From NCBI GenBank assembly GCA_900557475.1, contig USTA01000004.1, positions 1-15,778 of the forward strand: a DNA stretch of 15,778 nt, read 5' to 3'. The position numbers and the translations under genes are program-made. The DNA is from an uncultured Clostridium sp. (GTDB lineage Bacteria; Bacillota; Clostridia; TANB77; CAG-508). The number at the start of each line of letters is the position of its first letter. Positions within the stretch are counted from its first letter, which is position 1. Positions 7,032 to 14,600 of the stretch are shown here, piece after piece. Below the pieces are notes generated by a model, which saw only the letters and a program-made list of their open reading frames with translations, ran no database searches and had not been told where the DNA came from.

Positions 7032-8933
7032 TTAATTTCTTGCATCATTAATCCCTTTTCCCCATATTCTTTGTGCAAATTGATTAAAGTTTTCTGCATC
7101 TGTATCATCCATATTTAATACCATTTCTTCTAAGTTTTTGTCAGAAATTCTATTTGTTACAATATATTTTCCATCATGGTATTCTAATATATTAACATAT
7201 TTATATAATTCCTTGTTTGTCTCTTTTGTAAAATATCTTGTTGTATTATCTACAAATTTATCAAATTTACCTTCTAAAGTTTTTTCCTTTTGATGGTCAA
7301 ATGTATAATCATTTCTATCTTCAACTGGTATACATTCTGTAATTCTTTCTACATATCTTTTTCCTCTAAAGTCTTTTGTTAAATGTATATCAAAGTTCAA
7401 AACTTGTACAACTTGTTCTTCTGCTGTTTTTTCATTTTTGAATACACCTGTTCTAAGCATTGAGTTACGAAGTGCTGTTACTAAGTTTGGAAATGTTTTT
7501 GCATGGTGAGTAAATAGTGTAAACTTAGAAGCAACTTGTGCAGCTTGTATCATCCAAGATGCAACTGGGTCTGTTGCAACCTCACCTATAATATTAACAG
7601 AACCATCTGTTTTCTTTTGTACATCTAGACCTTCTTGTCCAGATATTGTTTCTGTTTCTCTAAATGTTAATATGTTTCTTGTTGGATAAATTTTTCTTAA
7701 ATGAAGTTCGAATGCAGTTTCTTGAACACGAATATTCATTGTTTCATATATATTTTCTATCATTCCCATAAGCATTGTTGTTTTACCACAACCTTGCTCA
7801 CCAGTAATTGAAATAATTCTAGCACCTTTTACTAAATATTTTAGTAATTCTATTGAATCATCTGAACCTGGCTCTCCTTTAAACCATTGTTCTAGTGTAG
7901 ACCTTTTTACGTCAAACTTTCTTACGAAAAATGCCCATGTCTCCGCAAAGCTTGGTCTAACAACAACAACACGTGAACCGTCTTTCATTTCATTAATTTT
8001 ATATCCATTTGTATCTGAAAGCTGTCCTGGATTATTATATTTATAAATATTTTGGCATACTCTTTTAAGTTCTGCTTCTGTTCCAAATGACAAAAATGCT
8101 AATCTAATTGACTTACCTTGGAAAAATATCCAGATACTATCACATGCTCTTGGAACTTTGTGATCCATTACCTGACTTATATAACTCGAATCTGATTGTG
8201 CAACTTGGCTTAAGAAACTTTCTGGCATTCCTGATACACCACCAGAAATACCATCTATATTCATATCTCTTACTTCATCTATTGAGCTATATCCTTTATA
8301 TCTTTGGTATATTCTTTGAACTATTACATTTAGTTTATCATCATATGTTAAAGTAAAATTTTCTTTTTCATAAATATCATTTATTTCTTCTGGTGTTATT
8401 ACATATGATGGCTTAGCTTCTCCTGATGTATATTTTAGTCTTGCTAAATCATATTTTTTTATAATCTGAGTTAATGCTTCATATCCAAAATCTTTTTTAT
8501 ACATATAAAGTAGTATGTCAAATTTATCTTGTGCAGTAAGAAGTGATGGAACATCAAAAGGTATTGCTTTTGATATGTTTGTTTCATCTACTCCATATTC
8601 TTGTGCAAGTAAATCATATATAAGTTCTTTTACATACTTTTTATCATTTACATCTCCATATGTACATCCTTTTAATGCTTTTTTCAACTCGTATTTTTTA
8701 TTCTTTCTTCTTTTTAGTTCTTCTTCTGAAAGACCCAAGTCATATAAGTTTACCTTTGTTATTTCATCAAGTCTTTTTTTTACGAATTTCATCATCATAT
8801 CTAATGTATAAGTTTTATCATCTACTACAACTTGCTCTTCTACTTTTGCATTTTTGTTTTTCCTTATTACATTAAAAACAACCAATCCTCCAATTGCAAG
8901 TACTGCAATTATTAAAATAATGTTAAGAAACAT
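7032..8933 (-). CDS. CpaF/TadA-like secretion ATPase with an N-terminal membrane helix
   Basis: A 633-residue type II/IV secretion-family ATPase that would power pilus assembly. Walker A is G378-E-Q-G-C-G-K384-T-T, the Walker B-like strand is NIIGEV (447-452), and the His box is T475-H-H-A-K-T480, matching the IHANT box of CpaF. The preceding N-terminal domain has DGSRVVVVRPSF (318-329) and FVRKF (336-340), matching the DGSR and IRKF elements of CpaF proteins. Unusually, residues 2-21 form a hydrophobic helix followed by a basic segment, so the ATPase appears membrane-tethered. It is also longer than the usual CpaF of 400-500 residues, with about 200 extra residues in front of the core. A GGAAGGAG site precedes the ATG. 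It lies just downstream of two TadZ-like genes and just upstream of the platform gene. Confidence 0.92.
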   Translation of the reverse strand: MFLNIILIIAVLAIGGLVVFNVIRKNKNAKVEEQVVVDDKTYTLDMMMKFVKKRLDEITKVNLYDLGLSEEELKRRKNKKYELKKALKGCTYGDVNDKKYVKELIYDLLAQEYGVDETNISKAIPFDVPSLLTAQDKFDILLYMYKKDFGYEALTQIIKKYDLARLKYTSGEAKPSYVITPEEINDIYEKENFTLTYDDKLNVIVQRIYQRYKGYSSIDEVRDMNIDGISGGVSGMPESFLSQVAQSDSSYISQVMDHKVPRACDSIWIFFQGKSIRLAFLSFGTEAELKRVCQNIYKYNNPGQLSDTNGYKINEMKDGSRVVVVRPSFAETWAFFVRKFDVKRSTLEQWFKGEPGSDDSIELLKYLVKGARIISITGEQGCGKTTMLMGMIENIYETMNIRVQETAFELHLRKIYPTRNILTFRETETISGQEGLDVQKKTDGSVNIIGEVATDPVASWMIQAAQVASKFTLFTHHAKTFPNLVTALRNSMLRTGVFKNEKTAEEQVVQVLNFDIHLTKDFRGKRYVERITECIPVEDRNDYTFDHQKEKTLEGKFDKFVDNTTRYFTKETNKELYKYVNILEYHDGKYIVTNRISDKNLEEMVLNMDDTDAENFNQFAQRIWGKGINDARN

Positions 8934-8953
8934 ATTTTGCTCCTTCCTATAAA

Positions 8954-9802
8954 TTAAATAAGTCCATTCAACTTTTCTTGTATTTTATATTCTAAATTTG
9001 TTACTGAGTTTCTTACTTGGTTTACAAAAAATGTATCTTTATTATCATATCCACTAATTTTTTGTATTTTTAAGAAGTAGTCCACAATTTTTCCACCATC
9101 ACACTCATCTGCAAATAAGATATTGTATGGTACTGTTAATGGTAAATTCTTTTCCCTTAAATATCTTGATACATTTTTTCCTGAATATTTTGAATGCGGA
9201 TTATATCTTCCAAGAAGTAACATTACATTGGCCCTTCTATATAATTCTTTTTCTGCTTTAAGTCTCGCAAATTGATTTATAGATATTTCATTTTGTTTTA
9301 ATGATACTACCACTATATCTGCTATATTTATAATTTTTTCTCTATTTTCTCTTGGAACTTTTTTGCCTAAATCAATTAGTACTATATCATATGTTGAGTT
9401 TGCCACATCTGCTATTTGTGAAAAATATTGTGACACATGCATATATTCTTTATAGTCAACTGTTTTTGGAGCTTGAAGTACATCCAGTCTATCTCTCAGA
9501 ACTGGTTTTGTATAGCTTCTTATAATTTCTGCTGAAGCTCTATTACTTGCAAATGTCCTAATTAGGCCTTCTACCCCATTTGAAACATCTGCTGTTTGAC
9601 TCTTAGAAAACATTCCTGCTAATCCTAATCCTTTTGCATTTTGATTCCAGAAACAATTTTCTAGTGTTTTATCTAAGAAGTCTGTTGAGATTAGTAATAT
9701 TTTATAATTATGCTCAATAGCCATAGCTGTTGCTATGGCTGCTACTGACATTGACTGTCCTGTTTCTTTCATATCTTCACTAAAAAATGTTACTATTGAC
9801 AT
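8954..9802 (-). CDS. TadZ/CpaE-like ParA-fold protein with altered P-loop
   Basis: A 282-residue protein of the ParA/MinD fold. The first strand MSIVTFFSE leads into M-K12-E-T-G-Q16-S-M at the P-loop, where a working deviant Walker A would read K-G-G-x-G-K-T; the catalytic lysine is replaced by Gln. The following helix SVAAIATAMA, the strand KILLIS (34-39) and the Walker B-like strand YDIVLIDLG (138-146) are as expected, as is the later strand ADIVVVSLKQNE (161-172). TadZ/CpaE proteins localise Tad pilus machinery, and several carry atypical nucleotide-binding motifs. Position between a CpaB-like and a CpaF-like gene supports this. A second ParA-fold gene precedes it, 12 bases away. An AAAGG site precedes the ATG at 9800-9802. 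Confidence 0.86.
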   Translation of the reverse strand: MSIVTFFSEDMKETGQSMSVAAIATAMAIEHNYKILLISTDFLDKTLENCFWNQNAKGLGLAGMFSKSQTADVSNGVEGLIRTFASNRASAEIIRSYTKPVLRDRLDVLQAPKTVDYKEYMHVSQYFSQIADVANSTYDIVLIDLGKKVPRENREKIINIADIVVVSLKQNEISINQFARLKAEKELYRRANVMLLLGRYNPHSKYSGKNVSRYLREKNLPLTVPYNILFADECDGGKIVDYFLKIQKISGYDNKDTFFVNQVRNSVTNLEYKIQEKLNGLI

Positions 9803-9814
9803 ATGAAAACCTTT

Positions 9815-10495
9815 CTATTTTTTTCTTATCATTTTTCTAATATTAGCTTGTTCTATTATTCCTTCTAATATTAATGAAGTTAAATATTCAAGCATATCTT
9901 TATATCCACTAGTATAATTTTTAAATTCAATTTGCTTTAACAATTGATTAATAAGCGTACTTTTTCTATCATTATCTGTATCTGCAAACTCAATTTTTTC
10001 TTCTCCCCATTCAATTGGATATATTGAAAAAATTTTTTTCAAATATTCATCATGTTTATTATTTATATCTGATGAAACTATTATTTTTGAAAGCTTTATT
10101 TGACCTCTAAGTCCAGCAAAAATTTCTAAACTTCTTTGAAGTTCAAATTCATCATAAGATGTTACAAAAAAATTTTTCTTTGAGTTTTGTAACATAAATG
10201 AATTTAAAGTTTGAGGATTGTCTGTATCTATCAGTACATAATCATAATTTATTGTATTTGTTCCTAAGTAGTTTGCAATGCCTCCTAAATTCATAAAACC
10301 AACTGCTACATCTACACTATTATATTCACTTATATAAGTAGGCGTTGCAGATATTTTTGGTACGATATATCTAAGTCTTTGCATTATTGTTGCATCTACA
10401 ATTAATACTCTTTTATTTAATTTTGACATAAGATTTGCCACATTTAGTAGCAAATCTTTTTTGTCATATACTCCTATAAAACCTATTTGTTCCAA
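9815..10495 (-). CDS. ParA-fold protein lacking a P-loop, second TadZ-like factor
   Basis: A 226-residue protein starting at TTG (10493-10495), chosen because it keeps the first beta strand EQIGFIGVY and because AAAGGA lies at good distance; the next ATG would delete that strand. The fold is ParA/MinD-like: strand 1, a loop DKKD where the P-loop should be (no GKT/GKS), a helix LLLNVANLMSKL, then strand RVLIVDA (29-35) and strand YDYVLIDTDNP (84-94). With no lysine-containing P-loop it probably does not hydrolyse ATP, and may act as a structural partner of the ParA-fold protein encoded next. It has lower similarity to known TadZ than its neighbour. A typical response-regulator domain, as in many CpaE proteins, is not seen. 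Confidence 0.78.
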   Translation of the reverse strand: MEQIGFIGVYDKKDLLLNVANLMSKLNKRVLIVDATIMQRLRYIVPKISATPTYISEYNSVDVAVGFMNLGGIANYLGTNTINYDYVLIDTDNPQTLNSFMLQNSKKNFFVTSYDEFELQRSLEIFAGLRGQIKLSKIIVSSDINNKHDEYLKKIFSIYPIEWGEEKIEFADTDNDRKSTLINQLLKQIEFKNYTSGYKDMLEYLTSLILEGIIEQANIRKMIRKK

Positions 10496-10522
10496 CTTCT
10501 GTTTTCCTTTCTATTCTAAAAG

Positions 10523-11614
10523 CTATTCCATTGCATCTAAATAAGTTTGTCTTTGTTCTTGTTGAGTAGAAATTTCTGAGCTAGTTCCACTTTGCACTGC
10601 ACTATCTCTTTCATCTTGGTCATATTTGCTTAATTCACCATTTATGTTGTTTCTACTTGTTGCTTTTAATACTGCATTTAATGCTGCCTTTGCTTCTGAA
10701 ACAATATTTGGATTTTCTGCAATCGATGTTAATACTTTCTGACTTGGTGTATATGTTACAGTTGCAGCTGTTTGCATTCCTGCTTCAACATATCTTGAAA
10801 TATAAAGTCTGCTTCCTGGAACTTGATAATTTTCTACTATTGCATTGCTCATCATAAGTGTTTCTGCTTCTGTAAGCTTTACTGAAAAAGTATTTAATGA
10901 TGGTATACCTGATTGGTCTAGTACTGAGATTGATTTTTTAGAAATTACTATATAGTCTGTTCCATCTGGCATTCTTAATCTTATATCTATTGTATCTCCT
11001 GTCTCTATATCTGTTGGTAATGCTATCATATTGTATTCTTGAGTTCTTGTTGAATCTTCTGTACGTTCATCTACTTCTGCAACCATTCCTGATGTAAGAA
11101 CTGCATTTTTACTTAAGTTTACTTTTGCAATAAGAGGAGAACCATTTACTACAATTGCTGTTATTTGTCCATTTATTTCAATTGTTCCTGTGATTCCTTC
11201 TGTAACATCATCTATTGAAGCTCCATTATCTAAAATTAATTCATATAAATTTCCATCAATTGAAACTGCTAAAAAATCGTTTCCATTTTCATCTTGAGTG
11301 CTAACTATTTGATTTCCATTTTGGTCACGTAAATAGTATTCTGAAACATTTTGAATTGCATCTAGTGGTATCATTGAACTTTCTATTGATTTTGAAGTTA
11401 GCATGTCCTCTGTTATTATTCTTCCAGATTCTACATCTTGATTTAATAAATACACTTTTTTTAGAGATGATAGTCTTGCATTTTCTTCTTGTTTTAAATT
11501 TACTATTTGTATTACAAGTATTATAACTGCAATTATTCCTATTATTCCTGCTATTACTAATCCCTTTATAAAAGAACTACGTGCTTTTTTCTCCAATGGA
11601 TTCATTGTTGCCAT
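10523..11614 (-). CDS. CpaB/RcpC-like SAF-domain pilus assembly protein
   Basis: A 363-residue protein with a short cytoplasmic start, a membrane helix (about 17-39), and then an exported SAF-type domain beginning VYLLNQDVESGRIITEDML (54-72), the pattern of CpaB/RcpC proteins. A later segment (about 198-230) has IALPTDIETGDTIDIRLRM and a DG turn, typical of the RcpC C-terminal half. Between them (about 91-160) is an insertion rich in Asp, Asn and Gly with short strands. The C-terminus is Gln/Ser-rich and probably disordered. In Gram-negative Tad systems CpaB works with the secretin; no secretin is seen here, so it may act at the cell wall. A strong AAGGAGG site precedes the ATG. It is the first gene of the tight cluster. 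Confidence 0.86.
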   Translation of the reverse strand: MATMNPLEKKARSSFIKGLVIAGIIGIIAVIILVIQIVNLKQEENARLSSLKKVYLLNQDVESGRIITEDMLTSKSIESSMIPLDAIQNVSEYYLRDQNGNQIVSTQDENGNDFLAVSIDGNLYELILDNGASIDDVTEGITGTIEINGQITAIVVNGSPLIAKVNLSKNAVLTSGMVAEVDERTEDSTRTQEYNMIALPTDIETGDTIDIRLRMPDGTDYIVISKKSISVLDQSGIPSLNTFSVKLTEAETLMMSNAIVENYQVPGSRLYISRYVEAGMQTAATVTYTPSQKVLTSIAENPNIVSEAKAALNAVLKATSRNNINGELSKYDQDERDSAVQSGTSSEISTQQEQRQTYLDAME

Positions 11615-11649
11615 TGTATATTCCTCCTTAATATCTTAAAATACTCTTT

Positions 11650-11674
11650 TTTATATCATATCAATTTTATATCA
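11650..11674 (-). promoter_or_regulatory. Possible promoter(s) of the pilus cluster
   Basis: In the 142-base gap before the CpaB-like gene the minus strand reads TGATATAAA twice (11666-11674 and 11650-11658), 16 bases apart. Each copy fits an extended -10 element (TG-n-TATAAA). No good -35 hexamer is present. The sequence is AT-rich, so chance matches are likely. No terminator is visible in the gap, so read-through from the upstream prepilin gene is also possible. Confidence 0.35.
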
Positions 11675-11727
11675 AACCATGCTTAAACACAATATTTTAT
11701 TATATTATTACTTTTTTTTAATAAGTC

Positions 11728-11748
11728 TGTAATATTTTTGTAATATTT
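11728..11748. repeat. Tandem 10-bp direct repeat, 11-bp period
   Basis: TGTAATATTT occurs at 11728-11737 and again at 11739-11748 on the plus strand, so the two copies lie on the same face of the helix. They sit in the gap between the prepilin gene and the pilus cluster. This could be a protein-binding site, or simply low-complexity AT-rich sequence. Confidence 0.3.
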
Positions 11749-11756
11749 GTTTTTTA

Positions 11757-12941
11757 CTATCTTTTTGCTCCTATCACATATGGATTATCTTTTGTTCCAC
11801 TTCCTGATACTAGAGAAAAATTATTTGTATTCAATTTCATTATAGGTAGTGATTTATATGAACTTTCTGTTTCTGCACCACTTGTATTAAATAGTGGTTC
11901 TCCTTCAAGAGTGGCACTTCTTCCATCATTTCTAATAGTTCTTAAGAAATACCCAGCACTATTTGTATTTGCAGATATTGAGATTGATGAAAGCCAAAAA
12001 GTTCCATTTGGAATTATTTCACTGTATAATGAATTTTCATATTTCATATTACCTGAATAATAATTATTTGTTAAAGTTAAATTTGACGCAGTTCCTAATC
12101 CTGTGCAAAAACTTGTCTCATTATTTTTAATATTTTCTTTTAACAGTCTATTTGGATATTTTACTCCACTATATTTATGTTTTACACCATATTCACTTGT
12201 TTTTATGCTATCTATTGCACATATTTTTGCTATATCTTCTTCAGTAGCATTCCTTCCGGTAATTCCATAAGTCGGATTTGAATATAAAGTATTAGCTAAA
12301 TCATTTAAAATTTTTGTTCCATTATTATATCCATTTGCTCCCTTTAATCTGACATCTGAGGCTGAGTTAAGAACTATATAAATATCTCCTGTTTCCTTAT
12401 CTATATTAAATACTCTTCCTATTACATTACCTGTTGTAACATTAATTGTTTGATTTATAGATGTTCCTGAATTTGTAGCTGAAATCGTATAACTTTTTGT
12501 ATTTACTGGATATGATATACTAGTTCCTATTTTTATTCCTACATCCTTAGCATTCACATTCCATATATTTTGGACTGGTATTTCATATTTTCCTTGAGTC
12601 GTTACTAAAACATCTTTTCCACTACTCTGTTTTATCGTTCCATACCTTTTTAATGAGTTAAGTAATGTAGAATAATCTTTAGGTGGATTTTCTGTCAAAT
12701 AACTTTTTATTTCCTCTGTTATCATTAGAGCTTCTGCTTCTGCTTTTTCTTCTTTTGAAACATTAAGTATTTCACTATTTCCTGTTCCTAAATTTATTAC
12801 AAGCCCTGTCAATATTAGCATAACCACAATAGTAATTACTAATATTGCTAAAGTAACTCCTTCTTCGTTTTTTAATTTATTTATTAAAATATTTTTTTCT
12901 CTTATTATTTTTCTCATATTTTTAGAAAACCCTTTCAACAT
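11757..12941 (-). CDS. Prepilin-like surface protein with class III type leader
   Basis: A 394-residue protein with a basic leader, then K-N-E-E-G28 followed by V29-TLAILVITIVVMLILTG. This is the cleavage-and-helix pattern of type IV prepilins of the GVTL/GITLIALVITI kind common in Clostridia. The Glu expected at mature position 5 is absent (Ile). After the helix comes a Glu/Lys-rich coiled segment (about 60-85) and a long beta-rich exported domain. Near the C-terminus are FWLSS, YFLR, a later LPIMKL and a final GSGTKDNPYVIG; these recall DUF6273/FGE-like C-terminal domains, a weak resemblance judged by eye. The start is uncertain: the ATG at 12939-12941 has no binding site, while the ATG at 12915-12917 (Met9) has GAAAGGG 12 bases upstream. 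It may be a tip or adhesin subunit. It needs a prepilin peptidase, and none is encoded in the window. Confidence 0.83.
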   Translation of the reverse strand: MLKGFSKNMRKIIREKNILINKLKNEEGVTLAILVITIVVMLILTGLVINLGTGNSEILNVSKEEKAEAEALMITEEIKSYLTENPPKDYSTLLNSLKRYGTIKQSSGKDVLVTTQGKYEIPVQNIWNVNAKDVGIKIGTSISYPVNTKSYTISATNSGTSINQTINVTTGNVIGRVFNIDKETGDIYIVLNSASDVRLKGANGYNNGTKILNDLANTLYSNPTYGITGRNATEEDIAKICAIDSIKTSEYGVKHKYSGVKYPNRLLKENIKNNETSFCTGLGTASNLTLTNNYYSGNMKYENSLYSEIIPNGTFWLSSISISANTNSAGYFLRTIRNDGRSATLEGEPLFNTSGAETESSYKSLPIMKLNTNNFSLVSGSGTKDNPYVIGAKR

Positions 12942-12950
12942 CTTTTGTAT

Positions 12951-12956
12951 ATTATA
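12951..12956 (-). promoter_or_regulatory. Possible -10 element for the prepilin-like gene
   Basis: The minus strand has a perfect TATAAT here, without a convincing -35. Transcription would begin only about 3 bases before the first ATG (12941). That fits better with translation starting at Met9 (12917), which has a binding site. Low confidence because the region is nearly all A/T. Confidence 0.3.
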
Positions 12957-13023
12957 TATTTTTTATTACATTTTATAATAGTTATTTGCTTTTTGCAATA
13001 TGTTTTACTTTTCAGTTTTTCTT

Positions 13024-13497
13024 TTATTGTTCTTTTAATTTGTTATTTCTCATCTTTGCAATATAAATAATTATAAATACTAGGCATATCCCCACACTTG
13101 ACCCAATTGTATCTAGTACAACATCTCCAAAACTGCCATGTCTTCCTGGAGAAAATAATTGATGTATTTCATCTGTTCCTGCATATAAAAAACACCATAT
13201 AAATGAACTTATAATTTGCCACTTTTCTTTTATTTTAAATGTAGCCATAAATGTTGCCATGCATATTCCTAAAAATGCATATATACTAAAATGAGCTAAT
13301 TTTCTTATAACTTTTTCTCCAATTTCTACAAACGCTTCTCTATTTTCATTAACATTTAGTATATCTGCAATTTTTATAATTATACTTTTGCTTAAGCTAC
13401 CAGATGATTCCCCATCTTGTGCGGAGAATCCAAATATTGTTACTGATATTGATATTATAAATATTATTGATATGATTCTTAGTACCTGTTTTTTCAT
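13024..13497 (-). CDS. VanZ-like family membrane protein
   Basis: A 157-residue membrane protein with an N-terminal helix (about 4-23) followed by FSAQDGESSG (24-33), then R65-K-L-A-H-F70, and the family signature D109-E-I-H-Q-L-F-S-P-G-R-H-G-S-F-G-D-V, with D129-T downstream. These are the hallmark motifs of VanZ-like proteins. VanZ itself gives low-level teicoplanin resistance by an unclear mechanism, but most members, standing alone as here, have no assigned role, so resistance should not be assumed. The basic loop and two further helices complete the fold, and the length is normal. An AGAGG site precedes the ATG and a good promoter lies just upstream. Confidence 0.92.
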   Translation of the reverse strand: MKKQVLRIISIIFIISISVTIFGFSAQDGESSGSLSKSIIIKIADILNVNENREAFVEIGEKVIRKLAHFSIYAFLGICMATFMATFKIKEKWQIISSFIWCFLYAGTDEIHQLFSPGRHGSFGDVVLDTIGSSVGICLVFIIIYIAKMRNNKLKEQ

Positions 13498-13521
13498 TTT
13501 TGCCTCTTTTATTTTTTACTT

Positions 13522-13550
13522 ATTATACACATAAAAATATGTAATTTCAA
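13522..13550 (-). promoter_or_regulatory. Sigma-A type promoter of the VanZ-like gene
   Basis: On the minus strand TTGAAA (13545-13550) and TATAAT (13522-13527) are separated by exactly 17 bases. This is the best -35/-10 pair seen in the window. Transcription would start near 13515, about 18 bases before the ATG, leaving room for the AGAGG site. Confidence 0.72.
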
Positions 13551-13581
13551 GGCTGAACCCCTTTATTTTTTAGTTTTTTTA

Positions 13582-13590
13582 TGGTATAAT
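13582..13590 (+). promoter_or_regulatory. Extended -10 promoter of the SPFH-protein gene
   Basis: TGGTATAAT is a perfect extended -10 element (TG-n-TATAAT). The -35 region (about 13562-13567, TTTATT) is poor, as is common for extended -10 promoters. An AGGAGG site (13612-13617) and the ATG at 13623 follow at normal distances. Confidence 0.65.
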
Positions 13591-13622
13591 TATTGATAGA
13601 GATTAAAAATTAGGAGGTCTTT

Positions 13623-14546
13623 ATGTGGTTTTTAATTGTACTATTAATTATTTTAATTATTCTAGCTGTTTTAAGTATAAAAATAGTTAGACAATCTGAG
13701 GTATATATAATTGAAAGACTTGGTAAATTTCACAAAATTGCAGATGCAGGTCTTACAATAATAATTCCATTCATAGATCATGTTCGCAGTATTGTTAGTT
13801 TAAAGCAACAAACTATGGATGTGCCACCTCAAGATGTTATTACTAAAGATAATGTTACTATAACAGTAGATACTGTTGTTTTTTATAGAATTTTAGAACC
13901 TGCAAAAGCAGTATATGAAATCCAGAGTCTAAAAAAAGGTATTGAATATCTTTCAATTACTACAATTCGTGATATTGTTGGTAAAATGGATTTGGATTCA
14001 ACCTTTACATCAAGAGATGCTATAAATAACAAATTAAGAGCTATTCTTGATGAAGCAACAGATAGATGGGGATGTAAAATAGACAGAGTTGAAATTCAAA
14101 ATATTACTCCTCCACCAGATATTCGTGATGCAATGGAGAAACAAATGAATGCTGAAAGAAATAAAAGAGCTTCAATTCTTCAAGCAGAAGGTGAAAGACA
14201 AGCTGCAATTCTTCAAGCACAAGGTGAAAAAGAATCTGCTATATTAAAAGCTGAAGCTGATAAGGAATCTAAAATTAGAATCGCATCTGGTGAAGCTGAA
14301 GCTATTCGTAAAGTGGCTGAAGCTAAAGCTGAAGAAATCAAACTAGTATATGGTGCAATGATGAAAGCTAACCCAGATGATAAACTAGTTCAGTTAAAAT
14401 CTTTAGAAGCATTAAAAGATGTTGCTAATGGTGATGCAAATAAAATCTTTATCCCATTTGAAGCTACTTCTACTTTAGGCGCAATTGGTGCAGCTGCTGA
14501 TATTTTAGAGAAAAAATCAGAAGATTCAAAAAACGATAAAAAATAA
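13623..14546 (+). CDS. SPFH/band-7 domain protein (paraslipin, QmcA-like)
   Basis: A 307-residue membrane-associated scaffold protein and the only plus-strand gene. One hydrophobic helix (about 2-20) is followed by the SPFH domain: VYIIERLGKFHKIADAGL (27-44), PFIDHV (49-54), the PPQDVITKDNV segment (68-78) and VEIQNITPPPDIRDAMEKQM (about 156-175). A long Ala/Glu/Lys/Gln-rich coiled coil with repeated ILQAxGE and AILKAEA units (about 183-240) follows, then a short Gly/Ala tail. These proteins form ring- or cage-like oligomers on the membrane and organise lipid domains and proteases. NfeD, a frequent partner, is not adjacent. An AGGAGG site precedes the ATG; the promoter is at 13582-13590. There is no evident tie to the pilus cluster. 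Confidence 0.93.
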   Translation: MWFLIVLLIILIILAVLSIKIVRQSEVYIIERLGKFHKIADAGLTIIIPFIDHVRSIVSLKQQTMDVPPQDVITKDNVTITVDTVVFYRILEPAKAVYEIQSLKKGIEYLSITTIRDIVGKMDLDSTFTSRDAINNKLRAILDEATDRWGCKIDRVEIQNITPPPDIRDAMEKQMNAERNKRASILQAEGERQAAILQAQGEKESAILKAEADKESKIRIASGEAEAIRKVAEAKAEEIKLVYGAMMKANPDDKLVQLKSLEALKDVANGDANKIFIPFEATSTLGAIGAAADILEKKSEDSKNDKK

Positions 14547-14570
14547 TAATATACCACTAAAAGGTTATAA

Positions 14571-14600
14571 AAAAATAGAACCAAACTAGGTTCTATTTTT
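14571..14600. terminator. Bidirectional rho-independent terminator
   Basis: A perfect inverted repeat, AAAAATAGAACC (14571-14582), loop AAACTA, GGTTCTATTTTT (14589-14600). The T-run on each strand lets it end both converging genes: the SPFH gene stops 24 bases before it, and the rarA stop codon overlaps the right end at 14601-14603. Confidence 0.88.

Noticed and set aside
8108..8875. Several plus-strand open frames opposite the ATPase gene
   Set aside because: They overlap a gene with clear Walker and His-box motifs and lack start signals of their own.
13024..13497. Calling the VanZ-like gene a glycopeptide resistance gene
   Set aside because: No vanH/A/X/Y genes are nearby and the family is widespread with mostly unknown roles, so only the family name is supported.
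14390..14584. Minus-strand open frame opposite the end of the SPFH gene
   Set aside because: It runs through the bidirectional terminator and into the Ala-rich tail region of a well-supported gene.
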